A stretch of 64,000 nt of DNA, from NCBI GenBank assembly GCA_037042185.1, contig JAXQJY010000024.1, positions 992,001-1,056,000 of the forward strand. The letters are read 5' to 3'. Below, one piece after another: positions 33,705 to 43,579 of this stretch. The notes below the pieces were generated by a model. It had not been told where the DNA came from and searched no databases. It was given only the letters and a program-made list of their open reading frames with translations. Source of the DNA: Sordariomycetes sp. S80-01Y. Taxonomy: Eukaryota; Ascomycota; Sordariomycetes. Each line of letters starts with the position of its first letter. The stretch's first letter is position 1. The position numbers and the translations under genes were made by a program.

Positions 33705-34626
33705 GAAACAATCTTTTCAAACAAGACACATCAGAAGATTCAGTTTAAAGTGGTGCTCCTAGTAGTCTGATTTCGGGAGCGGCATCGACGAACCCAAAAC
33801 AATGCCCTTAGTCAATGCGGGCTCCTTCTTTCTATCCTCTTGGACAAGCCTTCAATCAATAGATCTGAACTTGTGTGGCGAACGAGTGGAGGTTACATTC
33901 AACTTTCAGATCAACCAAACATTTCACCTCTGGTCCAAAGAGCCTACGAGCTAAATTAAACCGCTTAACCCAGATAAGAATATCTGCGTTTCCAGCTAAC
34001 ACTTCTTGTCACCCAGTTTTGAATGCACAAGTACCCTCCCGAGGGAAATCTCCTGATACATCATCCCCTCAAATTTATCGAATACAATAACCAAACCCCC
34101 GTCACTATTGAAGGCAACGTTACATAAGCCCTTCATGCTTTTGCTGAGCTTCTGTTCCATTTTGTACTACAATCACCGACAGCCACACCTGACATAGGCC
34201 ATATAACGTCAAACAGAACCTAAATTCTCAATTCCAAAAATCAACGTTTTCTTCAAGTGTCACGTCACATATAGAAGAGGAAAGGTCACTCGCTTGTGCA
34301 CTTTGTCAAGTTTCTGGCAAATCAGGTCATTTCCATTGGTATGTGTCTCTCCCTATTCTCCTTTTGCTTTATTTCGCCAGTTTGTTGTTTACCCCTTTTT
34401 TTGCCCTTTTCTTCCATGTCTGTACTAAGCCGGCGACTCCTCAAGAACCCGCCACTTGTCTGTTCTGTTCTGTTTCTGTAGATAACCCTCATCGTGCGCG
34501 TCTCCAGCAAGTAGAGAGTGCTTCAGAACGACGCATCACAATACATGGATTTCTACCGTGTCAATTTGGCATCAGACATTTGTCTGTAATCTGGAAAGCA
34601 AAAGTCTGCCTGACGATGTCGTGGGC
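33705..34626. other. AT-rich gene-poor stretch
   Basis: Short open frames only, elevated A/T and many stops in all frames. Probably degraded DNA of the same kind as the decayed frame on its left. No terminal repeats seen. Confidence 0.4.
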
Positions 34627-35094
34627 TTAGTTCCTCTTGAAGGAAACCGAGCCAGCAAAAATATCCATCTTGTAAATGATAGAAGTTCCACAACAGATGC
34701 AGTAGTAATGCTTGTCGTAAGCAGGCACGTCTAAGGTTTCTGCATGGAGTGGCTCCCTGGTCTTGCCAGTGCGGATCATGTTGGTCTGGCAAGCCTTGCC
34801 GTAGCCAGTCCAGAGCTGCTGACGCTGCTTGCTCCAGCAACCAAGGGAGTGGCCGCCCAGAGTATGATCATGCGGGACATCGACACGGTACTCGTTGAAA
34901 GTACCCCTCACAACATCGCCCTCGATAGAGGAGGCCTCATGGAAGTAGAGCTTGGCACCTGGATAGAAGCCAGGCTTGGAAGCAGGACGAGCAGCCCTGG
35001 CAGCTGCGACATTGGCGAGGATCTCCCGACGACTTTTCTCAAGATAGTCAGGATCGTTGTACTCCAATTGACCAGAAACACCACGGAAAGGCAT
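34627..35094 (-). CDS. Gene D: family member with Trp at the UAG position
   Basis: 155 residues from Met 35094 (MPFRGVSGQLEYNDPDYLEK); the frame is open to 35280 but the upstream part looks like leader, with a possible GTAATT donor. It belongs to the same family as genes A-C: FYPGAKLYFHE aligns with YPGPTLTLQE, and GGHSLGCWSKQRQQLW aligns with GYHSTHC-UAG-VHMRQWLW. The codon after the conserved Cys is TGG at 34836-34834. C-x-C occurs in YYCICCG at the same spacing. Unlike A-C it has no intron before the PGxxL segment. It therefore represents either the ancestral state or an independently evolving branch. The sequence has several His and Cys (DVPHDHTLGGH) that could bind metal. No known domain recognised. 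Confidence 0.72.
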   Translation of the reverse strand: MPFRGVSGQLEYNDPDYLEKSRREILANVAAARAARPASKPGFYPGAKLYFHEASSIEGDVVRGTFNEYRVDVPHDHTLGGHSLGCWSKQRQQLWTGYGKACQTNMIRTGKTREPLHAETLDVPAYDKHYYCICCGTSIIYKMDIFAGSVSFKRN

Positions 35095-36191
35095 GTTCGC
35101 GATGTCAGAGATGGTGATTGATCTTGGTTCGAGTAGAGTGGTGCTTCTCGCAAGTCGCTTGTCTTTGGCTTGAGATAGGTTTGATAGAAAATCAGTAGAA
35201 GTCGGAATTACCTTTGAAATCGAGGAGTACTTATAGTTCGAACTGAATAGTGACTGGGACTTGGGAGTTTCCATTATCAAGGATATATCCGACGCTATTC
35301 ACTGATGCAATCTTTGGAACACGGCCTGCAGTGTGTGAACAAGGACGCATTGCTTGAGCGCCGCATGATTTTATAATACAGGATTTCGCTCTTGCTTCTC
35401 ATTCGGTAGTGTACTATCTAGAGTATCACGAGGCTATAGTGACTCTTACCCCTACTTGAGCCCGACAGCTTTTGGCTAAGACTAGCCGGGCTGGAACTGG
35501 CTTCTTTCCGCAGGCAAAGCGTGCAATTTGCTGATCCAAAGGCCATTGAAGCTCTTTAATTCACCCGAGAATAGCTGCATTCATGAGACCTGCACTTCTA
35601 GTTCTGCGCCTATGGAGGTACAAATGTTCAGGGGTCTGCCGAACAAATCTGACATAGCACAGGGATACTTCCACTCGAAATAAAACAGATCCGATGCGTT
35701 TTTGGAGCACTTGCAGGAAAAAATCTGAGAACAGAGGCGGCGACACCTGTATCACTTTTAGGACCGTATCGTCGCTTATACGGCCATACTGGGGATCCTC
35801 TGCATGCCAAAGTCGAGAGCATCGCACTGACTTGAGCCTGTCATCGTTCCTTCAACACAAGCTGCGATCAATGGACTGATTAATAACGCACCAGATTATG
35901 CATGAATCACTGTTGTAAACATTTAGTTTCCGCATCTAGGCATTGTCCATTGCCTAGCCAAAGAATCGTGTGCCGGGCCGCGTAATCGCCACTTCGGCTA
36001 CTCGTGTCAATCCCGAATATGATGGGGCAGCACCAAGAAGGTCGATCAAGCCATATGGAAGCACCACATCTTTGGGCTCAGAGGCTGGAATTTGAAGGGG
36101 ACTGTAGCTTCCGTAGGTGGGCCGAGGGTGTGGGGAGAGATGGGCGTGCAGGAACTCACGGATTTTCGAGGAGAAGGGCGTGCAGAAAATT
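35095..36191. other. Intergenic region upstream of gene D
   Basis: Promoter side of gene D followed by sequence with only short open frames. No clear gene. Confidence 0.4.
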
Positions 36192-36212
36192 ACCAAAGTT
36201 TCAAACTTTGGT
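36192..36212. repeat. 21-nt perfect inverted repeat
   Basis: ACCAAAGTTT and its exact complement are separated by one base. A C-rich run (about 36222-36246, mostly C with a few A or T) follows within 10 bp. It may be a hairpin or a dyad binding site; no gene-level context decides this. Confidence 0.8.
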
Positions 36213-37805
36213 GCTTTTCTGTACCCCCCCTCCCCCCCACCACCCCCGCGCGTTCACCTTGAACTTCTTTCGCTGGGCCTACTCACGCTTAGAACCTTCG
36301 TCTCTCCCCCTTCGTCTCCCATCCACACACTCCAAAAATTGGATCTGACGCAGGTTCTGCGGCTCAACATTAAGTGGTCAAGCTTTGAGCCCAGGATCAG
36401 GTCAGACGTTGGGCTTTTGTACTTGCTCCAAAGGCCAGTGATGGTTCAAGGGCGGCCGAGAGAACCTATGAAGAGAATCCCATCGAGCCAACATGGACGA
36501 AGCACAGGCCCGACATCATCTCATCAATTCTCTTATAGTTATGTATCTACGTAGTGTGTTACACCATCACAATAAGCGTCGTTTCGACTTTCCTCGTAGC
36601 AGCTGCCCTGCAGCATGCTTCTGCCAGCCCTGTGAACTCTGGAGGAGTGTGAGGTTGTCGACGGCCCAGTTGTGCTCCGGCGGAACGACAGCGCTGCTCA
36701 TGGAAACGCTGTCGAATGAAACTATAGGATGGCATCCGTATAGATCAACAACAAGTTCTGGTCATCGGGCTGGATTAGTGGTCGATACGAGCATTCAACA
36801 GTGTTTCGGCTTCATGGCTATCTATCTACTTGACACTTTGTGGTGGAACGCGATTGGAAAGGTTAACCAGGATGTATTGATCGTCCACTTTGAGACAAGG
36901 GTCAGACTCCCAACGGCTTCGTCGCACTATAAAGGCTCATGTCCGCTACAGTATGGAAGACGACAGTTTCACCACGATTCTCTGACATTCCATATTCGTG
37001 TGCTGGTCGAGCCACGGCTCGCAGGTGCTCTTGCAATGGAAATATTCACCGCTATTTCTCAATTTTCTACCGAAAATATGCTCCAAGGATAACACGATGC
37101 GTAAAGAGTGTAAAAGAATAAAGGCTTGGCTCCCCCAGATCGTAGCACCGGGACTGGAAGGAACACAAGCATCCTCAAATAGGCAATCTCGGGGCCGGTA
37201 ATAATGGGTCCCGGTCCGGACGCCGGATGCCCCGGACAGCACGACCGGTCGTAAGCATCCACAAGATCATGCCCAACGAGTTGTTATTCCTCGCCGGAGA
37301 TTTAAAACCTTTGTCAAGTAAACTGCTGCTTTCATTCCAATACCAGTGCTGTTCAGACGCATGACAGAGCCTTGATCGACTTCGCCAGTGCCTGTATCAA
37401 TTATCACGTCCCGGTGTAGGACTGATTGCGATCCAACCACTCAAACGCCCAGATTCAATGGAAACCACCTCAATCTGGAAATTTTGCATTAAGTGGCGTC
37501 CAGATGGATAAGGACAATCTGTTTGACTCATTGGCGCACTCTTCTTCCCGTTCCCCGGAGTGCTGTCAGGCTGTCCACTTCTCCGGAGTTCCCCAGCTAC
37601 GACAATATATGGCCTAATTTGAACGCTCATTCTCAATTCCACGAATTTCCATGGATCCCGTCGTTTCTGAGTAGAGTCAGAGACCTCATACTGTCACGCC
37701 CAACATGTGGACCGCGGTGCGGGCTGGACCCTAGCATGGCAAAAAAACAACTCATGGGTCTCAGCGGGAGCCTATCCGCCCATGGGCCCAAAAAGATTCA
37801 ATTCT
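36213..37805. other. Gene-poor region
   Basis: Starts with a C-rich homopolymer-like tract. An open frame of 199 codons (36493-37092) exists, but its composition is not convincing as a functional gene. Nothing else was recognised before the tRNA gene. Confidence 0.4.
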
Positions 37806-37901
37806 TGGGGTTAATGCGGATCGAACGCATGACCTTTAGATGATTCAGGATTGAAGTTATGTAGCTTCAATCTAACGCTCTCCCAACTGAGCTATAACCC
37901 C
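37806..37901 (-). tRNA. tRNA-Phe(GAA) with intron
   Basis: 96 nt including a 23-nt intron after the base 3' to the anticodon. The acceptor stem GGGGTTA pairs with TAACCCC, the A box is TAGCTCAGTTGG, the anticodon stem is TTAGA/TCTAA around loop TTGAAGA (anticodon GAA), and the T arm contains GTTCGATCC (B box) in a GCATG-like stem. The discriminator base is A. The removed intron begins CTACATAACTTC and can pair with the anticodon region as usual for such introns. Confidence 0.93.
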
Positions 37902-38291
37902 AATTATGGTGGAAGGGGGAAGCTCATGTGGGTTAAGTACGCGTGGGCCCCTCCAAGCTCCCCACCCACCTGACCAGGGATGCTGAAGAATACAGAAGAC
38001 TTTATCATATCGAGAATTTCCTGTTGCTATAGGCAAGTTGCCAAGGCTTCTGGTACATTTGGGCTTCGTGCCATTGGAATTTGACTGCAACCTATGCTCA
38101 ACTATTTCGCCTTCTCGCAGAGGGTTGCTCCTTAATATTCCACCAGAACTCATCTCGCAAGAGCAAGATTCTTCCCAATAGCAAAACTCCCAGCGCCGTG
38201 TCCATGCAACCACCAAACACTGTCCTTAACTCCCTTGACGTCTCCAACTGACTCGTAGTCTAGAGCTGCTCCGGTAGCAAGATAAGAACCC
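37902..38291. other. Intergenic, tRNA upstream side
   Basis: 390 bp between the tRNA and the 3' end of the next minus-strand gene. No gene seen. Confidence 0.5.
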
Positions 38292-39041
38292 TCAATCCCT
38301 CACAAACCAGAGACAAACAACCGGTTTCTCGTTCGGGTGACCGCTCCTGGTCCTATCCCACCCGATCTCACCAACAGTCTTCTTCACCATGTCCTTCTCG
38401 CCGCCATTGAAACAAAACCCCTTGTACCACGACCCGTTGCCCCCGGGCGTGATCTCGAAGCACCTGTTCTTCTTGGCCGTCTCGTTGCAGCACCCAAAGC
38501 CCTTGAGCAGCTCGCCGAGGGTAGTGCTGCAGGGGATGTGAGTGGCTCGAAACTTGATCTGCGCGCCGGCGGGCAGCTGCCAGGGGGCCGTGTTCGAGTG
38601 GAAGATGTGGGCCTTGGTGTGCTCGGCGGGGAAGAAGTAGTTGTAGCCCGGCTCGCAGCCCATCCCGCCGGAGGAGTTGGTCATCTGCGCGGCGGGCATC
38701 GCGCTGTCGATGTCGGGCCAGCCCTGGGGCATGCGGACGCCGTAGTTTCCCGCGCCATTGGGTTGAGCGGAATAGGGATAGGAGGCACAGGCCGGTGTGC
38801 AAGTAGTCGCGCCCTGACTCCAAGGCTGCTGAGGCCAGCCTACGTAGTGGTTTGCGTAAGCGCTGGCGTTCCAGTTCTGCCAGGGATTGCTGTTTGCACA
38901 GGCCCAGTTCTGCCAACCAGGTCCAGCGGTAGGCGGAATATATGGCTGAGATTGCCCAAGAAGGGGGGCCCCATAGGGAGCATGAGGAGGACGGCTGCCT
39001 CGGGCATCTCGGCCGGTAACTGGGTTCCAGCCTCCAGACAT
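38292..39041 (-). CDS. Conserved W/P-rich fungal hypothetical protein
   Basis: 249 residues from MSGGWNPVTG. The frame is open further upstream, but that part overlaps the last exon of the neighbouring gene in another frame, so Met 39041 is preferred. The N-terminal 110 residues are rich in Trp, Pro, Gln, Asn and Tyr (GPGWQNWACANSNPWQNW) and look disordered. The C-terminal 125 residues contain motifs I recognise from uncharacterised proteins conserved in filamentous fungi: YNYFFPAEHTKAHIF, APWQLPAGAQIKFRA, TLGELLKGFGCCNETAKKN, GNGSWYKGF and EKPVVCLWFVRD. No enzymatic motif or membrane segment is visible. Function unknown. Confidence 0.75.
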   Translation of the reverse strand: MSGGWNPVTGRDARGSRPPHAPYGAPLLGQSQPYIPPTAGPGWQNWACANSNPWQNWNASAYANHYVGWPQQPWSQGATTCTPACASYPYSAQPNGAGNYGVRMPQGWPDIDSAMPAAQMTNSSGGMGCEPGYNYFFPAEHTKAHIFHSNTAPWQLPAGAQIKFRATHIPCSTTLGELLKGFGCCNETAKKNRCFEITPGGNGSWYKGFCFNGGEKDMVKKTVGEIGWDRTRSGHPNEKPVVCLWFVRD

Positions 39042-39120
39042 GGTGTTGATGGCGGTTGAGACGACGTTATGGAAGATGGAGAGGAGCTCGAAGAGGAGGC
39101 CCAGGAACAATTGAGCTGTC

Positions 39121-39881
39121 TCACTGCTGAGGCTGCCAGGTATTGACCCAGTTCCCGATTGCCGGATCGAAGGAGGACACCCAGTTGCCGGGTGGTGTGG
39201 CGTAGAGGCTAGGATTCCAGTAGGCCTGGGATGCGGACGGGTGAAAGGCGAAGGGTACTGAGGCTGGGTAGTGAGAGAGCTGGTACGGACAGAAGGGTAA
39301 GTGATGCGATGATAGTCCCTGGCTGAAGCTGTGCGGAAGTGCTTGCTGCTCAGCACGGAGTTGAAGGGGTAGTGTCGGTAGTTGGACTTGATGCGGTGCT
39401 TGGAATGTTAGTTACAATCATGATGGAATAAGAATGTATGAACAGCAAGTGACCTAATGAGGAACCCAACGGAGGATTGTAGGAAGATACGCAAAGCCAA
39501 ATTTAGGAGAGCTCGAACTTTGGATCACATACCTTGCGTTTGCTCTCGTCGCGGCTCTGCATGAACCTGTTCTTCTTCAGAAATCTCCGTCCCTGAGCCT
39601 ATTTCCGACTCGGCTTCAAAGCTTTCTTGGGACGCCGAAGACCACTGCAACGGCTCGTAGTTGGGGTCAATGTCAAGATGAGCGGCAAAGACCTCCTTGC
39701 TCCAGAGACAGACGTCGTCCTCGTCGTAGAATGCACCGACGATAATCCACGCCCAGTGCGGCGGCCGCCCCGCGTAAATTTTGATGTACTGAGTGACGAT
39801 GAGCTTTGTAGCAGGGTATGGGAGGAAGCTCTCGTCAACGTCGTAGCCTGTGACTTCAGGGGTGACGCCGAGGAAGGACAT
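39121..39881 (-). CDS. Hypothetical protein, two exons, W/P-rich tail
   Basis: Exon 1 39881-39533 (MSFLGVTPEVTGYDVDESF), then a 134-nt intron with a perfect GTATGT donor, TACTAAC-like branch (ACTAAC) and an AAG acceptor at 39399 (an acceptor 12 nt further keeps the same frame), then exon 2 39398-39121; 208 residues. Exon 1 holds a conserved-looking core (LPYPATKLIVTQYIKIY, HWAWIIVGAFYDEDDVCLW) followed by an acidic linker. Exon 2 has no ATG of its own and ends in a Trp/Pro/Ser-rich tail (NPSLYATPPGNWVSSFDPAI, NWVNTWQPQQ). Composition of the tail is like the N-terminus of the next gene, which starts 80 bp downstream on the same strand. Family not recognised. Confidence 0.6.
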
Positions 39882-40825
39882 GGGTTTTGAACAGCGCAAG
39901 GAGATGAGAACTCGAACTGGTCCGGGAGATAAAGATTATGAGAGGGAAGAAAAGCCAGGCCAGCTTGAGGATAGATCTATATGGTCGGGCTCATCGTCGG
40001 GATGTCGAATGGTGATTCAGATAGATTGCTCGTGACGAAAAGGGGGTCTTCCACTGAAAGGGGCCAGCTGCCTTCCACAGCTCACGAGATGCAATCCTCA
40101 ACCATGATTCACCGTCTGTGACTTTGACAGTCACCGAACCTTACGGTGTAGGCGCCAGTGGTTGTTGATTGCCCATCGTCGCAGTTGCTGGCAGCCAGAT
40201 GCTGCCAATGACGAGGTTCGGAAAGCGAGGCAGAAATGCGATGAAGAGACATCGGATTCATGAGCAGCTATTCTTGAGCCATGTCAGCAAAAACATTATT
40301 TCCCGTGACGAGCCTCGGGCCAGAAGCAGCGGTCACGCGCCGTCCAACTTCAGACGTTCCTTGTCGTGATTCACAGACGCCCGCTTGAACGTCGACGATA
40401 TCGACGCGCTTCGCCGCCAAGGGAAACCTCAATCTAAGCGAGCACAACTCCAGACGGGGCGTTCTAAGGCATATTTAATTTGATTTTGAAGCCGGTATGC
40501 TGGAAGCAGATCTTCGGGTGACGCTGTGTGAAAGTCTGAATGTTTGAGCGTTCTCGAGACGGATCCTTAACCCAGCATTGCGGCTTGACATTACTCCTGT
40601 GCAGAGCAATAATCTTTCAATCGATGGGGGTCAGAAATGAGAAATTGACAATTGGTGGTCGTTCCTCGCGTTAGGCCGTGCATACAATACAATTCTGCGT
40701 GCAACCTGCTGAAATGATGCCAAGCCCTGTCCCTAAACCACGCTACAACGCCATCTGTCCCCAACGCCTTGCCGAAACTAAATATCAAAAAAAGACTGCT
40801 GACATGCCTGATCCATGCGTCTGCC
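39882..40825. other. Intergenic
   Basis: Between the start of the hypothetical gene and the 3' end of the ankyrin gene, both minus strand. No gene or repeat recognised. Confidence 0.5.
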
Positions 40826-41575
40826 TTACCGGTCGTCGTCACTGTCATCGGCTTGGACGACCCTAACTCCTCCAGCCATCTTTGAAGGATCAATGTTGAT
40901 CTTTGCAGGCGTTGCATTGCCCACGTACGCCTCCTTTCTCATCTGCTGCTTCTTCCCAACTTCCGTGACCAGGCCCTTCAAATATACCTCTGCTTGAACC
41001 GTTGCACTGTAAGCAGACGGGGTCCAGTTCCAAGCATTCCTCTTATCCACATCCGCACCAGCAGCAAGCAATGTACGCAGCACCAAGAGATTGCCATTGC
41101 CGCTCGCGAAATGCAGACAAGTGTTGCCCTCATTGTCTGATCTCCTCACAGCCTCCGTCGGTCCACATGGGACGTACGTCAAGAGGACTTGGAGTACCGT
41201 ATCGTGCCCACCCATGCTGGCCTCCATGATGGCATCACGCCCCCGTGCGTCCCTTCTCAGCACACAGCTACTATCCTTCTGCGAAAGCAACAGCACTACT
41301 TCAGTGTGTCCAGCCCGGGCAGCCAGCATCAGGGCGGTTTGATGGTTCTCGTTCAGCGCTGGGCAGGGCAGCTCGTGACCGTTGTCGAGGAGGACGGCGC
41401 AGACATCGCGTTTGCCGAGCGAGGCGGCGAGGTGGAGGTTCGAGTTGGACAGGCCTGAAGGAGAGGCATCGGGGTTATGGAGGAGAGATGGATGGGAGCT
41501 CAGGATTCGCTTGACGAGAAGGTCGTCACCTGCGTGGATGGCGCGTCGCAAGCGGATGGCGGGTTCGATCCTCAA
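40826..41575 (-). CDS. Ankyrin-repeat protein
   Basis: Intronless, 249 residues. About five ankyrin repeats are visible between residues 5 and 200: RRAIHAGDDLLVKRILSSHP, NLHLAASLGKRDVCAVLLDN, TALMLAARAGHTEVVLLLSQ, IMEASMGGHDTVLQVLLTY and TCLHFASGNGNLLVLRTLLA. The protein ends in a basic helix, then an acidic DDSDDDR tail. There is no NACHT, BTB or kinase domain, so it is probably an adaptor or scaffold. Small ankyrin proteins of this form are conserved in ascomycetes; the partner is unknown. Confidence 0.85.
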   Translation of the reverse strand: MRIEPAIRLRRAIHAGDDLLVKRILSSHPSLLHNPDASPSGLSNSNLHLAASLGKRDVCAVLLDNGHELPCPALNENHQTALMLAARAGHTEVVLLLSQKDSSCVLRRDARGRDAIMEASMGGHDTVLQVLLTYVPCGPTEAVRRSDNEGNTCLHFASGNGNLLVLRTLLAAGADVDKRNAWNWTPSAYSATVQAEVYLKGLVTEVGKKQQMRKEAYVGNATPAKINIDPSKMAGGVRVVQADDSDDDR

Positions 41576-42546
41576 CGGTCAGTCAGCAGTGATCACAGCA
41601 GCCATCTCGGGAGGCCTACATGGTGGGCGCCGTTTCATGTCGAGCGCATGAGGACTGACAGCCCGCGAGCGAAGCGAAGATGTTGATGAGCTGACGATGG
41701 GAGAAAGAGGTTGAAGGTGAAACGCCCTGTTGACTGCGCCCCTCGTGATGGCCATGACGTTGATTTGCGGGGGTATTCTGACTACCCTGCACGAGACGGT
41801 AAACAAGTAACAAGGCGTGGGCTGTACGGCTCACACCCATGTCGAATACCGAATTGATAGGGTTAATTGTTATATTCTATTAAAGAAGGAGAACGCCTTT
41901 TACAACAACAATTCTAGTTTATACGTGCCTTGGAATGTTTGGTGACACTAAGCCCATGTTCTCCACGGGTTCATCATTGATGAACCTAGTAAGGTCACAC
42001 TTCCATCAAATCAAATTCGGACAAGGTACAGATTTCCCCAGGTTTCTGAAATCATCAATTACATCCTAGGGCCCTAGGTAACTGAAATGAGAAGCACAAT
42101 GGAAGATTCTCAGACCCAGCATTCGCCCTGGTCGCATCGCACCACCATACCCCCAGCCAACCCAAAGCGGCAACGAGCTCTCAAACAAGCTTCTGATCGC
42201 GTGGCCGTAACTTCAGCCTCGACATCAGCCCTGATTCCGATCTGGGGGAGTTGGTGGGTTGATCGCCAGGAACATCGGAGCTAAACCCATCTTTGTGCGA
42301 GGGCGCGCAACTCTATGACGCGGTGATCGCGCAAGACACCATGACGACAGAGCTGGGAGTGACGACAACGGCGACGAAAGCTGGCGGGAAAAGAAAGGAG
42401 AGCCGGTTGGGGAATGTAAAAGGAGCACATCGACCCTTGGGAGCGAATAACTAGCCTATCCATCACCTGCTCAAGCTTTCCTCAATTAAACTATACGGTC
42501 AACTACTCGCCAAGCACTCTCAGCTCACCGTCCAAATACCGCCAAG
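41576..42546. other. Divergent intergenic region
   Basis: Between two divergent genes (ankyrin minus, DUF3140-HVA1 plus), so promoters of both are here. The stretch 41850-42060 is A/T-rich. No gene seen. Confidence 0.5.
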
Positions 42547-43579
42547 ATGAAGGACTCCAACGAAGTCGTCCAAGAGTTTAACGAAATTGTCAACATGACA
42601 TCCACCGAGCTCGAAAAGTGGCTCAAGTCCGATGATTCTCGCAGCGCAGGCTGGCCCAAGGAGGATGAGGGCGGCGAGTCTGTCGGCCACGATAGCGGGC
42701 GCAAGATTGTCGAGATCCTAAAGTCCAATCCCAACAAGGATCCGGAGAAGTACACCGATGATCAGATTTCTCACATGCGAAAGGTCGTTTCTTACTGGTA
42801 AGATTGTCTGTCAAAGGGCAGTGATGAGATTGAGTGCTGAGCAGCAGCAGCAAACGTCACCTCGCGCAGGAGAAGCAGAGCCACCAGAACAAGTCCACCG
42901 AAGAAATCAAGCAGACCAAGTCCTACGCATCCCTGAAGAACTGGGGCCACGACCCTCTCAAGGGCGAACAGAACGGCAACGACCAGGACGCGGAAGATGG
43001 TGACGACGAGGAGGGCGACACCCAGGAGAACGCGGAGCAGGAGAACGCGGAGCAGGAGAACGGAGAGAAGCAAGCAGGTGACAAGAGGAAGAAGGACAGC
43101 GGCACCCAGTCTGGAGCGAACAAGAAGCGTGAGACGCGCCAGGGCAAGGCTTCCACCAACGGACAGAAGAAGAAGCAGGATGACGATGAGGACGAGGAAG
43201 AGGGAGACGAGAACGATAACGAGGATGGTGACGATGATCAGGAAGCCAACGGCGAGGACAATAATGACGAGGAAGATGATGGTGACGATGATGAAGGCAA
43301 GTCTGGCGGGAAGAAGCCCAAGAAGGGTCCAAAGCCAGGTGACACCGTCAGTTGGCCCTGGGGCGGCGGCAACCCTGAGGGCAAGGTGCTCGACGTAAAG
43401 GGCGAAACGTAAGTTCCCTCCATCTGCACCTTCACGATCCCATGTTAACGGCCAACAGGACCGAGATCACCACCAAGCGAGGCAGCAAGGTCACGCGGCA
43501 CGGCGACCCCGAGGATCCAGCTGTGGTGCTAGACACCGGCAAGTCGAAGGCCGTCAAGTCGAACCACGAGCTCAATTAG
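42547..43579 (+). CDS. DUF3140-HVA1 (TUDOR-like) protein
   Basis: Three exons, 42547-42797, 42851-43408 and 43459-43579, with GTAAGA/CAGCAG and GTAAGT/AACAG junctions; 309 residues. Residues 1 to about 95 match the DUF3140 pattern (EFNEIVNMTSTELEKWL, SVGHDSGRKIVEIL, HMRKVVSYCKRHLAQE). The middle (about 120-235) is extremely acidic with Lys-rich blocks and is probably disordered. The C-terminus is an HVA1-type TUDOR-like domain: GDTVSWPWGGGNPEGKVLDV and RGSKVTRHGDPEDPAVVL. The HVA1 family is named after a hypervirulence-associated fungal protein. Nuclear or nucleic-acid-related action would fit the charge pattern but is not shown. The start is supported by the AAGATG context and by the absence of another in-frame Met. 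Confidence 0.88.

Noticed and set aside
36493-37092. Open frame of 199 codons, with a hydrophobic signal-like stretch in an overlapping frame
   Set aside because: Composition and lack of recognisable motifs do not support a working gene. It might be the fossil of a secreted-protein gene, but this is too weak to call.
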